This document shows positions 18,697-27,932 of a stretch of 64,000 nt of DNA, piece after piece (position 1 is the stretch's first letter; each line of letters begins with the position of its first letter). Made by a program: the position numbers and the translations under genes. The stretch is from Saccharopolyspora sp. NFXS83 (GTDB lineage Bacteria > Actinomycetota > Actinomycetes > Mycobacteriales > Pseudonocardiaceae). The notes below the pieces were generated by a model. The model was not told the origin of the DNA. It made no database searches and saw nothing but the letters and a program-made list of their open reading frames with translations. Location of the stretch: assembly GCF_026241095.1 (NCBI RefSeq), contig NZ_JAPFGB010000008.1, positions 1 to 64,000 on the forward strand, in the 5' to 3' direction.

Positions 18697-20112
18697 ATGG
18701 GCTCCTGGTTCTGGGCGCCGGAGTACCGGCAGGCACGGGCGGTCTGCGCGCACCTGGTCGCCGCCATCTACCTGCTCGGCTTCGTCAACGCCGTGCGCCA
18801 GTTCCGCCCGCTGGCCGGGGAGCACGGGCTCACCCCGGCGCCCCGGTTCCTGCGGGCGGTGGGTTTCCGCCGCAGCCCCAGCCTGTTCCACCTGCGCTAC
18901 TCGGACCGCTCGCTCGGCGCGGTGGCGTGGACGGGCGTGCTGCTGAGCTCCGCCGCGCTGCTCGGCGTGGTGAGCGCGCTACCGCTGTGGGCGTGGACGC
19001 TGGTGTGGCTGGTGATGTGGGTGCTGTACCTGTCGATCGTCAACATCGGCCAGATCTGGTACGGCTTCGGCTGGGAGTCGCTGCTGCTGGAGGCCGGGTT
19101 CCTGGTGGTGTTCCTGGGCCCCGCGCACACCACTCCCCCGGCGCCGGTGCTGTGGCTGCTCTGCTGGCTGCTGTTCCGCGTGGAGTTCGGCGCCGGGCTG
19201 ATCAAGCTGCGCGGCGACTCCTGCTGGCGAGATCTGACGGCGCTGCACCACCACCACGAGACGCAGCCGATGCCCGGCCCGCTCAGCCGCTTCTTCCACC
19301 GGTTGCCGGGTCCGCTGCACAAGGCCGAAGTGCTGGCGAACCACGGGACGCAGCTGGTGGTGCCGTTCGCGCTGTTCGCGCCGCAGCCGGTGGCGAACGT
19401 GGCGGCCGTGCTCATCGCGATCACCCAGTGCTGGCTGCTGCTCAGCGGCAACTTCGCGTGGCTGAACCTGATCACGATCGCGCTGGCCTTCTCAGCGATG
19501 GACGACCGGCTGCTGCGGTTCACCGTCCCCGAGACGCGGGATTCGCCGCTGTGGCACCAGGCCCTGGTGCTGGCGGTGACGGCGGGGATGGTGCTGATCG
19601 CCCACCACCCGGTGCGCAACATGCTCGGCAAGCACCAGGTGATGAACCGCAGCTTCAACGCGCTGCACCTCGGCGGCACCTACGGCGCGTTCGGCACCGT
19701 CACCCGCACCCGCTACGAAGTCGTCATCGAGGGAACTTCCGACCGCAGCGGGGAATCCGGCTGGCGAGAGTACGAATTCCCCGGCAAACCAGGAGATCCG
19801 AAGCGCAGACCGCCGCAGGTCGCGCCGTACCACCACCGGCTGGGCTGGCTGCTGTGGTTCGTCGCCATCGCCCCGAACTACGGCCGCTCATGGCTGCCCG
19901 CACTCCTGCGCGCACTGCTGCGCGGTGATCACCGGATCGGACGACTGCTGCGCCACGACCCCTTCCCCGACGAACCGCCCGCCCGAGTCCGCGTCCGGCT
20001 CTACCGCTACCGCTTCGCGGATCGGGACCAGCACCGGTCCGGGGCTTGGTGGATCCGCGAACCGGCCGGGGAACTGATCCCCGCGACGTCGGTGGCCGAC
20101 CTGCCCGGCTGA
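18697..20112 (+). CDS. Lipase maturation factor family membrane protein
   Basis: The 471-residue protein has several N-terminal membrane helices and the LMF hallmarks NIGQIWYGFGWESLLLEAGF, GAGLIKLRGDSCWRDL, HHHETQPMPGPLS and a C-terminal soluble part with YEFPGKPGD and APYHHRLGW. LMF1 in animals helps fold lipases in the ER; bacterial members are of unknown role but may assist secreted enzymes. AAGGAGG lies before the ATG at 18697. It is convergent with the caspase-like gene, four bases apart. Confidence 0.88.
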   Translation: MGSWFWAPEYRQARAVCAHLVAAIYLLGFVNAVRQFRPLAGEHGLTPAPRFLRAVGFRRSPSLFHLRYSDRSLGAVAWTGVLLSSAALLGVVSALPLWAWTLVWLVMWVLYLSIVNIGQIWYGFGWESLLLEAGFLVVFLGPAHTTPPAPVLWLLCWLLFRVEFGAGLIKLRGDSCWRDLTALHHHHETQPMPGPLSRFFHRLPGPLHKAEVLANHGTQLVVPFALFAPQPVANVAAVLIAITQCWLLLSGNFAWLNLITIALAFSAMDDRLLRFTVPETRDSPLWHQALVLAVTAGMVLIAHHPVRNMLGKHQVMNRSFNALHLGGTYGAFGTVTRTRYEVVIEGTSDRSGESGWREYEFPGKPGDPKRRPPQVAPYHHRLGWLLWFVAIAPNYGRSWLPALLRALLRGDHRIGRLLRHDPFPDEPPARVRVRLYRYRFADRDQHRSGAWWIREPAGELIPATSVADLPG

Positions 20113-20115
20113 GGG

Positions 20116-21957
20116 TCAGTCCTGAACGTCGACGCCGTTGATGACGACGGCGTCCGGGACGCCGGTGGTCAATTCGGCGATCTCGCGGCGCTTGCTCTCG
20201 AAGGTCTTCATCCCGTTCAGGGAGAGCGTGCCCAACACCGTGCTGGCAGAGGTCGGCTGACCGTTGGCGAAACGCAACGTCACGCTCGGGTACGAGGACT
20301 CCGGCATCGTCAGGTAGCCGCGGAGGTGGCGCGGCAGGGAGAAGGTCTCATCGGTCCAGCCGTCGCCCGATGCGTCGCCTCGCGGGCGGCACGACAAGAC
20401 CACGGCGTGCAGGTTGTTCCCGCAGCTGCTGCCGTTGTAGAAGCCTTGTTCTGCCAGGTGGACGAACTCGTTGACCGCGCACGGCGCCAGCGACCGGTCC
20501 AGGAGCACCTGGATGGCGCCCGTGTTGGTGCTGATGGTGGCCCGCACGAGGCCTTTCGCGGGAACCTGACCGCTGTCCGGGGCCGTCACCGTCCCGGTCG
20601 GCGTATCCCGATTCCCCCGGTACTCGCACGTGACCTTGTCGGGCAGCGGCTCCGGTCGCTTCGGAAGGGGCGCGAACGCCTCAAGAGCCGGCGCTTCCCC
20701 GGTCGTCGGCTCCGGTGGAGCGACATCGCCGCCGCCGGGCAAGTGCGAGATCACGAAGTAGGCGGCGAACGCAATCACACCGAGGCCGACCACCCGCCGC
20801 GCTCTGCGCCCCCGCTTTCGCGGTGGATTTCCGGCAACTCGGGCAGGTCCTCCCGGGTGGGAGCCGGAAGCGGCCGGGTGCGCGGGCCCTCCGATGGGCG
20901 GCCGGGCCTCGTGCCTCCGGGAAGTCCGTTCCGGTGCGGGGTCTTCGACGGCGATGTCGCTGCGCACGACGGTCTTCACGGTCGGCGACGCGCCGCTACC
21001 GACGCGTTCCAGCGCTGCTCGCGCAGCGGTCGCGACGAAGCCGACGTCGTCCGCGGCGAGCCCCCGCAGCGCCGTGCGGGCGGCTCCCGACGAGCCGGTG
21101 CCGTCCGCTCTCAGCAGCTCGGACAGCTCGCCCACGACCGCCAGCCGCACCGCCGGGAGCGTGCTGCGCAGGGCTTGGGCGAACTCCGGCGGGAGGTCGG
21201 TCGCCGCCGCGCTCGCGGCCACGATCAAGCGCCCCTGGAACTGGCTGTCCAGGCCCGGAGTCTGGGGTTTGCCCGCGGCTTCGACGTGTTCGTAGATGAA
21301 GTCGTAGAGCTCGTCCACGTCGATCAGGCCGTCGCCGTTGCGGTCCGCGCCACCGGTGCGCAGACCTTCGACCAGAGCTCCGGTGAACACCGACGGCCTG
21401 GCGGTCCCCAGGACCGTCGGGTCGGTCACGCCCGACTCGAACGAGTACTCCAGCGCCGACGAGGACGTCATGACCGCGCTGCCGCGCCCGCCCAGCTGCG
21501 AGAGGACGCCGACGCTCTCCCCCGCGCGATGAGTGGATCCGGGCGGGAACGCGCCCGCGAAGCAGCAGTCCAGGACGACCACCACCCGTCGGGACCTGGT
21601 GTTGTCCATCTGGTTGCGGACGAACTGGGCGCTGACCGCGGTCGCGTTGAGCCGGTCGTGGCGCGAGTTGGTCATCGCCAAGTGCAGCTGACCGAAGTCG
21701 TCCCTGATCCCGTGCCCGGAGACGTACAGCAGCACCAGGTCGTCCAGCCAGGCCGCCGCGAACAAGTCCTCGATCGCCAGGTTCGCCTCGTGCGCGGGCG
21801 GATCGTGCAGCGCCTCGACCTCGTAGCCGCCGACGGCCGGGTCGGCGAGCACCTCGGCAAGCGCCTCGGCGTCGGCACGCGGCGCCCGCAACTGCCGGAA
21901 GGTGGCGTCGGAATAGCCGTCGGTGGCGATGAGCAGCGCCCGGCCCTTCCCGGTCAT
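20116..21957 (-). CDS. Caspase-like protease fused to a membrane-anchored cyclophilin-like domain
   Basis: The 613-residue protein begins with a peptidase C14 (caspase/metacaspase) domain: catalytic His82 in LLYVSGHG and Cys132 in VLDCCFAG. Inside it is a canonical EF-hand loop at residues 205-216 (DRNGDGLIDVDE), suggesting calcium dependence. Residues about 250-325 look like HEAT-type helices. A Pro/Arg-rich linker leads to one transmembrane helix (about 388-406), so the protease should face the cytoplasm and the C-terminal part (about 470-613) the outside. That part resembles cyclophilin (VRATISTNTGAIQVLLD, EFVHLAEQGFYNG), but the FHR active-site motif reads LHA, so isomerase activity is doubtful. 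The ATG at 21957 is preferred over 21972 by its GGGGTGG site. Confidence 0.85.
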   Translation of the reverse strand: MTGKGRALLIATDGYSDATFRQLRAPRADAEALAEVLADPAVGGYEVEALHDPPAHEANLAIEDLFAAAWLDDLVLLYVSGHGIRDDFGQLHLAMTNSRHDRLNATAVSAQFVRNQMDNTRSRRVVVVLDCCFAGAFPPGSTHRAGESVGVLSQLGGRGSAVMTSSSALEYSFESGVTDPTVLGTARPSVFTGALVEGLRTGGADRNGDGLIDVDELYDFIYEHVEAAGKPQTPGLDSQFQGRLIVAASAAATDLPPEFAQALRSTLPAVRLAVVGELSELLRADGTGSSGAARTALRGLAADDVGFVATAARAALERVGSGASPTVKTVVRSDIAVEDPAPERTSRRHEARPPIGGPAHPAASGSHPGGPARVAGNPPRKRGRRARRVVGLGVIAFAAYFVISHLPGGGDVAPPEPTTGEAPALEAFAPLPKRPEPLPDKVTCEYRGNRDTPTGTVTAPDSGQVPAKGLVRATISTNTGAIQVLLDRSLAPCAVNEFVHLAEQGFYNGSSCGNNLHAVVLSCRPRGDASGDGWTDETFSLPRHLRGYLTMPESSYPSVTLRFANGQPTSASTVLGTLSLNGMKTFESKRREIAELTTGVPDAVVINGVDVQD

Positions 21958-22084
21958 GTCACCACCCCGCATTCAGTTCGCGTCAACGAGAGCCGCGATA
22001 GAGAGTAGCGAACTCGTCACGATGAGTGTCGATCTCGGGGTTCCGCACGGGCCGCGGCAAGAGCCGCTCCCGGCCGGGGCCGAA

Positions 22085-22129
22085 GTGCCGCGAGGTCGTC
22101 GGGCGCGCAGCACGACGACCTCGCGGCAC
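22085..22129. terminator. Terminator hairpin after the tmsB gene
   Basis: A 17-bp perfect stem (22085-22101 with 22113-22129) encloses an 11-base loop, eight bases past the stop codon of the leftward methyltransferase gene. Confidence 0.8.
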
Positions 22130-22137
22130 GTGCGGTC

Positions 22138-23370
22138 TCACCAGGACGGGCGCAGCGGCATCCCCGAGCGGCCCTCGTCCAGGCGCACCCCGAGCATCTG
22201 GTGCAGCTGGATGTTGTTGAGCTCGAAGCCCAGCCGCGACCCCGCCATGTAGAGCCGCCAGATCCGCGCCCGCGCCGGGCCGACCTCGTCCACCGCCTCG
22301 TCCCAGTGCGCCTCCAGGTTCGCGCACCAGTCCCGGAGGGTCAGGGCGTAGTGCTCGCGCAGGTCCTCGGTGTGGCGGACCTCGAAACCGTTGTCGTGCA
22401 TCGCCGACATCAGCGTCCCCGGCCCCTCCAGCTCGCCGTCGGGGAACACGTAGCGGCCGATGAACTTGCCGGGTTTGGAACCGCGAGTGCCGTCGGGCCG
22501 GGTGATGGAGTGGTTCAGCAACCGGCCGCCGGGGCGCAGCTTCTCGCGCAGCGACGAGAAGTACGCGGGCAGCTGTCCGAGTCCGATGTGCTCGGTCATG
22601 CCGATGGAGCTGATCGCGTCGAAGTCCGACTCCGGCACGTCCCGGTAGTCCAGGTGCCGCACCTCGGCCAGGTCGGCGAGGCCGCGGTCCACGATGGCCT
22701 TCTGCGCCCACTGCGCCTGCTGCAGCGACAGGGTCACGCCCAGCGCGCGCACTCCGTAGTGCTCCGCGGCGTGCATCACCATGCCGCCCCAGCCGCAGCC
22801 GACGTCGAGCAGCCGCATGCCTTCGCCGAGACCGAGCTTGCGCGCCACCAGGTCGTGCTTGGTGTACTGCGCCTCCTCCAGGCTGGAGCCCGCCTCCGGG
22901 TACACGGCGCAGGTGTAGGCCATCGACGGGCCCAGCACCCACTCGTAGAACCGGTTCGACACGTCGTAGTGGTACGAGACGGACTTGCTGTCGCGCAGCT
23001 TCGAATGCCGCAAGCCGCCGCGCGGCCGGTACTCCTCCGGCGGCGGGCCCACCGGCCACCACAGCCGTTGCGCGGCGAGCCGGGCGAGCAGGTCGATCTT
23101 CGTGCGGGTCGGCACCTCGCCGATCGCGATGTCCGGGAAGCGGGACAGCGCCTCGTGCATGTCGCCGTGCACTTCCAGCGCCCCGGTGACGTAGGCCCGG
23201 ACCAGGCCGAGCTCGTCCGGGGAGGCCGCCAGGTGCGACAGCGCCAGCGGAGACCGCAGCTCCAGCACGATGTCCGCTCCGGCCCGTCCCGCGCGGCTGC
23301 CGTCGTAGGCGCGGAACTCGACGTCGAGCCCGTCCCCCAGGATGCGCGGGAACACCTCTGCCCAACCCAT
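22138..23370 (-). CDS. tmsB: 10-methylene fatty acyl methyltransferase (TmsB type; Cfa family)
   Basis: The 410-residue protein is in the cyclopropane-fatty-acid synthase/mycolic acid methyltransferase family: SYHYDVSNRFYEWVLG, SAM motif LLDVGCGWGGM, TLSLQQAQWA and SIGMTEHIG. Because the gene directly upstream codes for an FAD-binding oxidoreductase of the TmsA/BfaA type, I assign it to the pair that converts oleoyl chains to 10-methylstearoyl (tuberculostearic) chains. In that pathway TmsB adds a SAM methylene and TmsA reduces it. A simple cyclopropane synthase is the alternative. It follows tmsA by 25 bp in one operon and ends in a strong terminator. Confidence 0.85.
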   Translation of the reverse strand: MGWAEVFPRILGDGLDVEFRAYDGSRAGRAGADIVLELRSPLALSHLAASPDELGLVRAYVTGALEVHGDMHEALSRFPDIAIGEVPTRTKIDLLARLAAQRLWWPVGPPPEEYRPRGGLRHSKLRDSKSVSYHYDVSNRFYEWVLGPSMAYTCAVYPEAGSSLEEAQYTKHDLVARKLGLGEGMRLLDVGCGWGGMVMHAAEHYGVRALGVTLSLQQAQWAQKAIVDRGLADLAEVRHLDYRDVPESDFDAISSIGMTEHIGLGQLPAYFSSLREKLRPGGRLLNHSITRPDGTRGSKPGKFIGRYVFPDGELEGPGTLMSAMHDNGFEVRHTEDLREHYALTLRDWCANLEAHWDEAVDEVGPARARIWRLYMAGSRLGFELNNIQLHQMLGVRLDEGRSGMPLRPSW

Positions 23371-23395
23371 GTTCGGTTCTCCTCCCTACCGACCC

Positions 23396-24781
23396 CTACC
23401 GCTTGCCGACGCACTTCTCGTACAGACCGGGAAGCCGGTCGCCGGGGTCGTATCGCTGCTTCAGCTTGTCGTAGGCGGGGCGGTTGTAGAGCCGCCAGAA
23501 CTCCTCCGGCTCGTAGAACGAGTCGGAGTACAGCGACTTGTGCCCGTCCAGTTCGCCGACGACGTCTTCGATGGCGCGGTTGTACTCGCCCGGCGCGTCC
23601 CCGGGCCTGGTGTCGACCGCGGACCAGAAGCCCACGTTGACGTAGAGCGTGTCCGGGTCCATCGGGTAGAGCGACCAGCCCTGCGGGTCGCGCAGCCGCA
23701 CCGGGCACAGCCAGATCGGTTCGATGCCGATCTCGCGGTGGAAGAACTCCAGGAACTCCGGCAGCCGCCGCACCGGGATCTCGACGTCCTGGATCACCGG
23801 TTCGCTGCCCGCCGCTCCCCTGCGGCGGGCGAGGCGGTCCGAGAGCCCGACCTTGCGGTCCCAGGCCACGATGCGGCGGTAGACGTCGGAACGCCGGTAC
23901 TTGCGCGGCCACACCGCGCGGACCGCGGGGTTCTGGACGCCGAACGCGCGGGAGCACCAGAACCAGTCGGTGTCCCAGCGCCACAGGTAGTCGTGGGTGC
24001 GCAGGTGATCGGTCTGGCGCTCGCGCAGCGAGCGGTAGTAGATCCGCTGTCCGGTGTAGTCGCTGGTCTCGGGCGCCTCGGCGACGTAGGTGCCGACGGT
24101 GAGGTACTGCTCGTCCGCGGCGAACACCGTGCCGTCGATGAAGTCCACGCGGTGGCCTTCGAAGGCGCGGTCCCGGCAGATCTCCTCGATGGCCGCGGCG
24201 CACTCCTCGGCGGTGGAGAACCGGACGTGGCGCAGCCGCACGTAGGGCTCGGTGCGTTCGACCTCGACTTCGAGGCGCAGCGCGTAGCCGAGGGTGCCGT
24301 AGGAGTTCGGGAAGCCGCGGAACAGGTCGGCGTGCTCGTTGTCCGGCCGGGCCAGCACGACCTCGCCGGAGCCGGTGAGGATCTCCATCTCGCGCACCGA
24401 TTCGTGCGGCAGACCGCTGCGGAACGAGCCGGCCTCGATGCCGAGCCCGGCGACGGCGCCGCCGAGGGTGATCGTCTTGAGCTGCGGGATGACCAGCGGC
24501 ATGTGCCCGGTGGGCAGGTGCGCGTCGACGACGGTCTCGTAGGTGGCCATGCCCTGCACCTGCGCGGTGCGGGTGCCCGGGTCCACTGAGAGCACCCGGT
24601 TGAGCCTGCCGACGTCGAGACCGGTGGTGGCGGAGTCGCGGAACCGGAACAGGTTGGAGGTGGGCTTGGCCAGCCGCACCTGCTGTCCGGGCGGGATTTT
24701 CGCGTATTCGTCGACCAGGGCGGCGACCTCGTCGGAGTGGTCGGCTGGCACTGCTCCCGAGATTCCCGGATCGACTCCCAT
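23396..24781 (-). CDS. tmsA: FAD-dependent reductase of 10-methyl fatty acid synthesis (TmsA type)
   Basis: The 461-residue flavoprotein has a FAD-binding type 4 (PCMH) domain with RLNRVLSVDPGTRTAQVQG, PQLKTITLGGAVAGLGIEAG and the tail segment LYNRPAYDKLKQRYDPGDRL, as in DHCR24-like oxidoreductases. Together with the Cfa-type methyltransferase downstream it matches the tmsAB/bfaAB module of actinomycetes, where it reduces the 10-methylene group with NADPH. The ATG at 24781 has a poor ribosome site; 24793 is also in frame. A 17-bp palindrome lies 134 bp upstream. Confidence 0.85.
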   Translation of the reverse strand: MGVDPGISGAVPADHSDEVAALVDEYAKIPPGQQVRLAKPTSNLFRFRDSATTGLDVGRLNRVLSVDPGTRTAQVQGMATYETVVDAHLPTGHMPLVIPQLKTITLGGAVAGLGIEAGSFRSGLPHESVREMEILTGSGEVVLARPDNEHADLFRGFPNSYGTLGYALRLEVEVERTEPYVRLRHVRFSTAEECAAAIEEICRDRAFEGHRVDFIDGTVFAADEQYLTVGTYVAEAPETSDYTGQRIYYRSLRERQTDHLRTHDYLWRWDTDWFWCSRAFGVQNPAVRAVWPRKYRRSDVYRRIVAWDRKVGLSDRLARRRGAAGSEPVIQDVEIPVRRLPEFLEFFHREIGIEPIWLCPVRLRDPQGWSLYPMDPDTLYVNVGFWSAVDTRPGDAPGEYNRAIEDVVGELDGHKSLYSDSFYEPEEFWRLYNRPAYDKLKQRYDPGDRLPGLYEKCVGKR

Positions 24782-25152
24782 GCGTCCGACCATATGGCGC
24801 CGACGGGGTCGCGGCATCCCACTTCCGGGAGCTCGCGGCGCTGCAACCGCCCGAACGGCCGGTCAAACCACCCAAAACACGAGCGGCTCACCCACGCCCC
24901 GCACAACGGCAACAAGTTGCGTCACGCAACTGATTTCGCAGGTCATCCGCCCCGGCGATCACCGGCCGGAACGGCCTCGCCAAGGCCTTGCGCGAGCCGC
25001 GGACCAGCCCGGTTGCTCCGTTCGAGCGATATTGATCACAACGGCCGCCGGGGCCGCCCGATCGGCCCAGCCCGTAAGCACCCGGCCACGCAGCGTCGAT
25101 GCCGGCGGAGCCGTGGGCGGGCCCCGAACGCCCGCCCACGAACCGCCGGTCG
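24782..25152. other. Intergenic region upstream of tmsA
   Basis: About 370 bp with no supportable gene. It holds the tmsA promoter region and one clear palindrome, listed separately, at 24915-24931. The left-hand 100 bp have no recognisable motif. Confidence 0.5.
24915..24931. promoter_or_regulatory. Palindrome AGTTGCGT-C-ACGCAACT upstream of tmsA
   Basis: Perfect 8-bp arms flank one central base. The core TGCGT-N-ACGCA recurs at 28375-28385 beside the uspA start, and a half-site lies at 28429-28438, suggesting one dimeric regulator acting on both promoters. The regulator is unknown. Confidence 0.45.
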
Positions 25153-26671
25153 TCACCGCTTCGGGACGACACCCGAGCAGGTCAGGAAGTCGGTGATGCC
25201 GAACTCCTGGCCGACGCCACCGACGGTCGGCTCCCACCTCGGGAACACCGACAGGTAGGACGCCGGGTCGGACTGCAGCATCCCGATCAGCGTCTCGGCG
25301 ACGATCCGCCCGCCGACCGGGCCCAGCCGCCTGCCCGCGTGCAGGACCTCGGCCTCCTTGAGCACGCAGAGGTAGATCGGCCCCTCGCTGTCCAACTCCT
25401 CGTCGGTCAGCGGGATCTCGCCGATCTTGCGCGCCACGTCCTGCCCCGACGGCAGCTGCTGGGTCTCGCTGCGCAGCAGGTTGCGCACCACCAGCGAGCC
25501 GAGCTGCGAGGCAGCGCACCCTCCACCGCGCCCGGCACCGCCCGCCCCGGCAGGTCCAGCGACCTGCGGTTGAGCTTCGCCTCCAGGCGCTTCGCCCGCG
25601 CCGCCTTGATCTCCGGGTCCAGCTGGAAGAAGTACCGCCAGTCCACGGCGTGCTCCGGCCGCACCGGACCGCCCCGCAGGTCCGTGCGCGGCTCCTCCGC
25701 GGCCTCCGGGTCGAGCGGGAACAGGTCCGCGACGAAGTGCTCGTTGACCCGGTACCGCGAGCGGATCGTGGAGTGGCCGAACCGGTAGGCCGCGACCGCG
25801 AACTCCACGGGGATGAACGGCCGTTGCACGTCGTAGAAGCGCAGGCCGTTCTCGTCGATGTCCTCGATCAGCTGCTCACCGACCACCAGCGGCAGGAACT
25901 CGTGGTGCAGGATCCACTGGTAGTGCCAGCGGGTGATCTGCTGGCAGATCGCCGTAGTAGTCGCCCAGGTCGAGCAGGTCCTCCAGCCGCGCGCCCGCCA
26001 CGTCGTCCGGCGGCGGCGCCGGCTGGGCCGGGAAGCCGGTGCCGAACACGTCGGTGATCTGGCCGGAGCGCAGATCATCCACGACGCGGTCGTGGAACTT
26101 GATGAACGCCAAGTGCATTTGCGCCAGGAGCAGGCTCTCGTCGCTGCGCGGATCACCGATCAGCGCGATGTCCTCCTTGGTCCGGGCGAAATCATGGCCA
26201 CCGGGATCCGAGGCGAGTTTCGTACCGCTGGATTCGGGATCGTAGAGATATTCGTTGACCACCGGACCACCGCCGTAGCGGGTGTCCAGGTCAAGCCGCG
26301 GCGGCCGGAAACCGCGCAGCGCGTTCGGGTCGACCTCCTGCCCGAGCATGCTCGTCGGGTCGAAGGTGACGTTGTGGTCCACGAACTGGCCGAAATAGGC
26401 GAACTCCGAGTCGAGCACGGTGCTCTGCTGCTCGTCGAGGGTCTCCCCGCCGTCGACCTTCCCACCGGGCCAGGCCGAATTCCTCGGCCATCGGCAATCC
26501 GGTGGGTTCTCGCGGCGGAACCGTCGGGAACAGCGGGCCGAAACGCCCGCCCGCCGATTCGTTCCCGGGTGCCACGTACTGACCGCGTCCCCGCTGACCG
26601 TGTGATGCCGTGAGCCGAACCCCCGTTGCGTGAATGCGCCCCCGGCTCCGGGCACGGCTCGCCCAGGACAT
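25153..26671 (-). pseudogene. Animal-type heme peroxidase, broken by at least three frameshifts
   Basis: Read on the minus strand, a single peroxidase can be followed across frames: GRFGPLFPTVPPREPTGLP, then GETLDEQQSTVLDSEFAYFGQFVDHNVTF (split here: AYFGQFVDHN carries the distal His), then ITRWHYQWILHHEFLPLVV and AAYRFGHSTIRSRYRVNE, then EFGITDFLTCSGVVPKR at the C-terminus. Frame changes occur near 26460-26490, 25945 and 25510-25520. Homologues of this bacterial peroxidase group have an undefined oxidative role. Three shifts make decay likely, though assembly errors at GC-rich runs cannot be excluded. The start is uncertain; no ATG with a ribosome site is clear. Confidence 0.8.
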
Positions 26672-26924
26672 TCGCGCACGATTCGACGGAACCGATCACG
26701 AGAAACCGGCCGGAATCGGTCGGTGCGATCAGCAGAAGCGCCGTCGAGCGGGGTGGACGATTCCTCCCCAGATGTCCGCCGGTGCCGGTGACCCCGTTTC
26801 CCCCACGGGTTCGGCGAGATCGTCGACCTCGCCGAACCCGAAGCTAGAGGTGCCGCGAGAACGTCGGCAACCGAACCCGCTCGGGACCGCTCGAACAGAG
26901 CAGCCACTCCGGCACTGACTCCGC

Positions 26925-27932
26925 TCAGCGAGCGCGACGCAAGGCGTAGGCGCGCAATCCGCGGAAGCTCTGCACCTTCGTAGGTCCGATCGAGGTCAAG
27001 GAATAAGCGGGGTGTGAGCGCAGCGAGGTGGCGAGCTCCCGATCCACCAAGGCCGACGCCGGCCGCGCCACCGAGGTGAGCCTGCTGGCGATGTTCACCG
27101 TCGAGCCGTACACGTCGCCGAACCTCGCCAGCACCGACCCCTGCGCCAGGCCGATCCGCAGCGGCGGCAGCTTGCCCGCGCCGGTGATCCGCTCGTTGAG
27201 CGTCAACGCGATCTCCGCCGCGTCGGCCGCCGCATCCGTCACGAACAGGACCTCGTCGCCGACCGTCTTCACGATGCGCCCGCGGTTCTCCGCGACGACG
27301 CTGGTCGCCGACTCCTCGAACTCGTCGATCAGACCGGCCAGCTCGACCTCGCTGAAGTCGCGGATCAAGCGCGTGTACCCCACCAGGTCGGCGAAGCCGA
27401 TCACCTGCACGTGCTCGTCGGCGGCACCGCCGCGCTCGGCGAGCTCCCGGGACGCCGTCGCCGCGAGGTGCCGGCGCCACACGTAGCCCTGCAACTCCTC
27501 CATCACCGGGGTGATCGCCTCGGCGAACTGCGCGGTGACGTCCAAGTCCTGGGCGAACCGGTCGCCGAGCACCGCCCGGAAGATCCCGACCTGCCACTCG
27601 GCGAGCCGCGACATCGTCTGCGCGAGAGTCCGCGCGACCGCGGTCTCCACCTCGCTGGTGATCACCTCGGCGGAGACCAGCTGCACGAGCGTCCGCACCG
27701 CCCGCACGTCCGCGTCGGTGAACAGCACCTCGTCGTCATCGACGTGGGCGAAGCCCATCGCCTGCCAGAGCCGTTCCGCGCGTGCGAGATCGATCTCCGC
27801 CTTCGCCGCCACCTCCGCCTTCGTGTAGCGGAACTCGCCGCCTAGCAGCGCCTTCTCCACCTCGGGGCCGAGCGGGTGCACCGCAGGGCCGCGAGGCGCG
27901 TCCTCATCGTGAGGTCCGGACAACGAGCACAT
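26925..27932 (-). CDS. Class III adenylate cyclase with N-terminal regulatory domain (Rv1264-like)
   Basis: The 335-residue soluble protein has an N-terminal helical domain (about 20-160) like the pH-sensing autoinhibitory domain of mycobacterial Rv1264, followed by a class III cyclase domain (about 175-325). The metal-binding aspartates are visible in IGFADLVGYT and KTVGDEVLFV, and the GDVYGSTVNIASRL segment carries the conserved Asn and Arg. It should make cAMP in the cytoplasm. The ATG at 27932 overlaps the 3' end of the universal stress gene by 29 bp; a GTG at 27881 is an alternative start just inside. Confidence 0.88.
   Translation of the reverse strand: MCSLSGPHDEDAPRGPAVHPLGPEVEKALLGGEFRYTKAEVAAKAEIDLARAERLWQAMGFAHVDDDEVLFTDADVRAVRTLVQLVSAEVITSEVETAVARTLAQTMSRLAEWQVGIFRAVLGDRFAQDLDVTAQFAEAITPVMEELQGYVWRRHLAATASRELAERGGAADEHVQVIGFADLVGYTRLIRDFSEVELAGLIDEFEESATSVVAENRGRIVKTVGDEVLFVTDAAADAAEIALTLNERITGAGKLPPLRIGLAQGSVLARFGDVYGSTVNIASRLTSVARPASALVDRELATSLRSHPAYSLTSIGPTKVQSFRGLRAYALRRAR

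Noticed and set aside
22138-23370. Mycolic acid cyclopropane synthase
   Set aside because: Mycolate-making genes are absent in this context, and the linked FAD reductase points to the 10-methyl fatty acid pathway.
25153-26671. Programmed frameshifting in the peroxidase gene
   Set aside because: Three separate shifts without slippery heptamers are not compatible with known programmed frameshifts.
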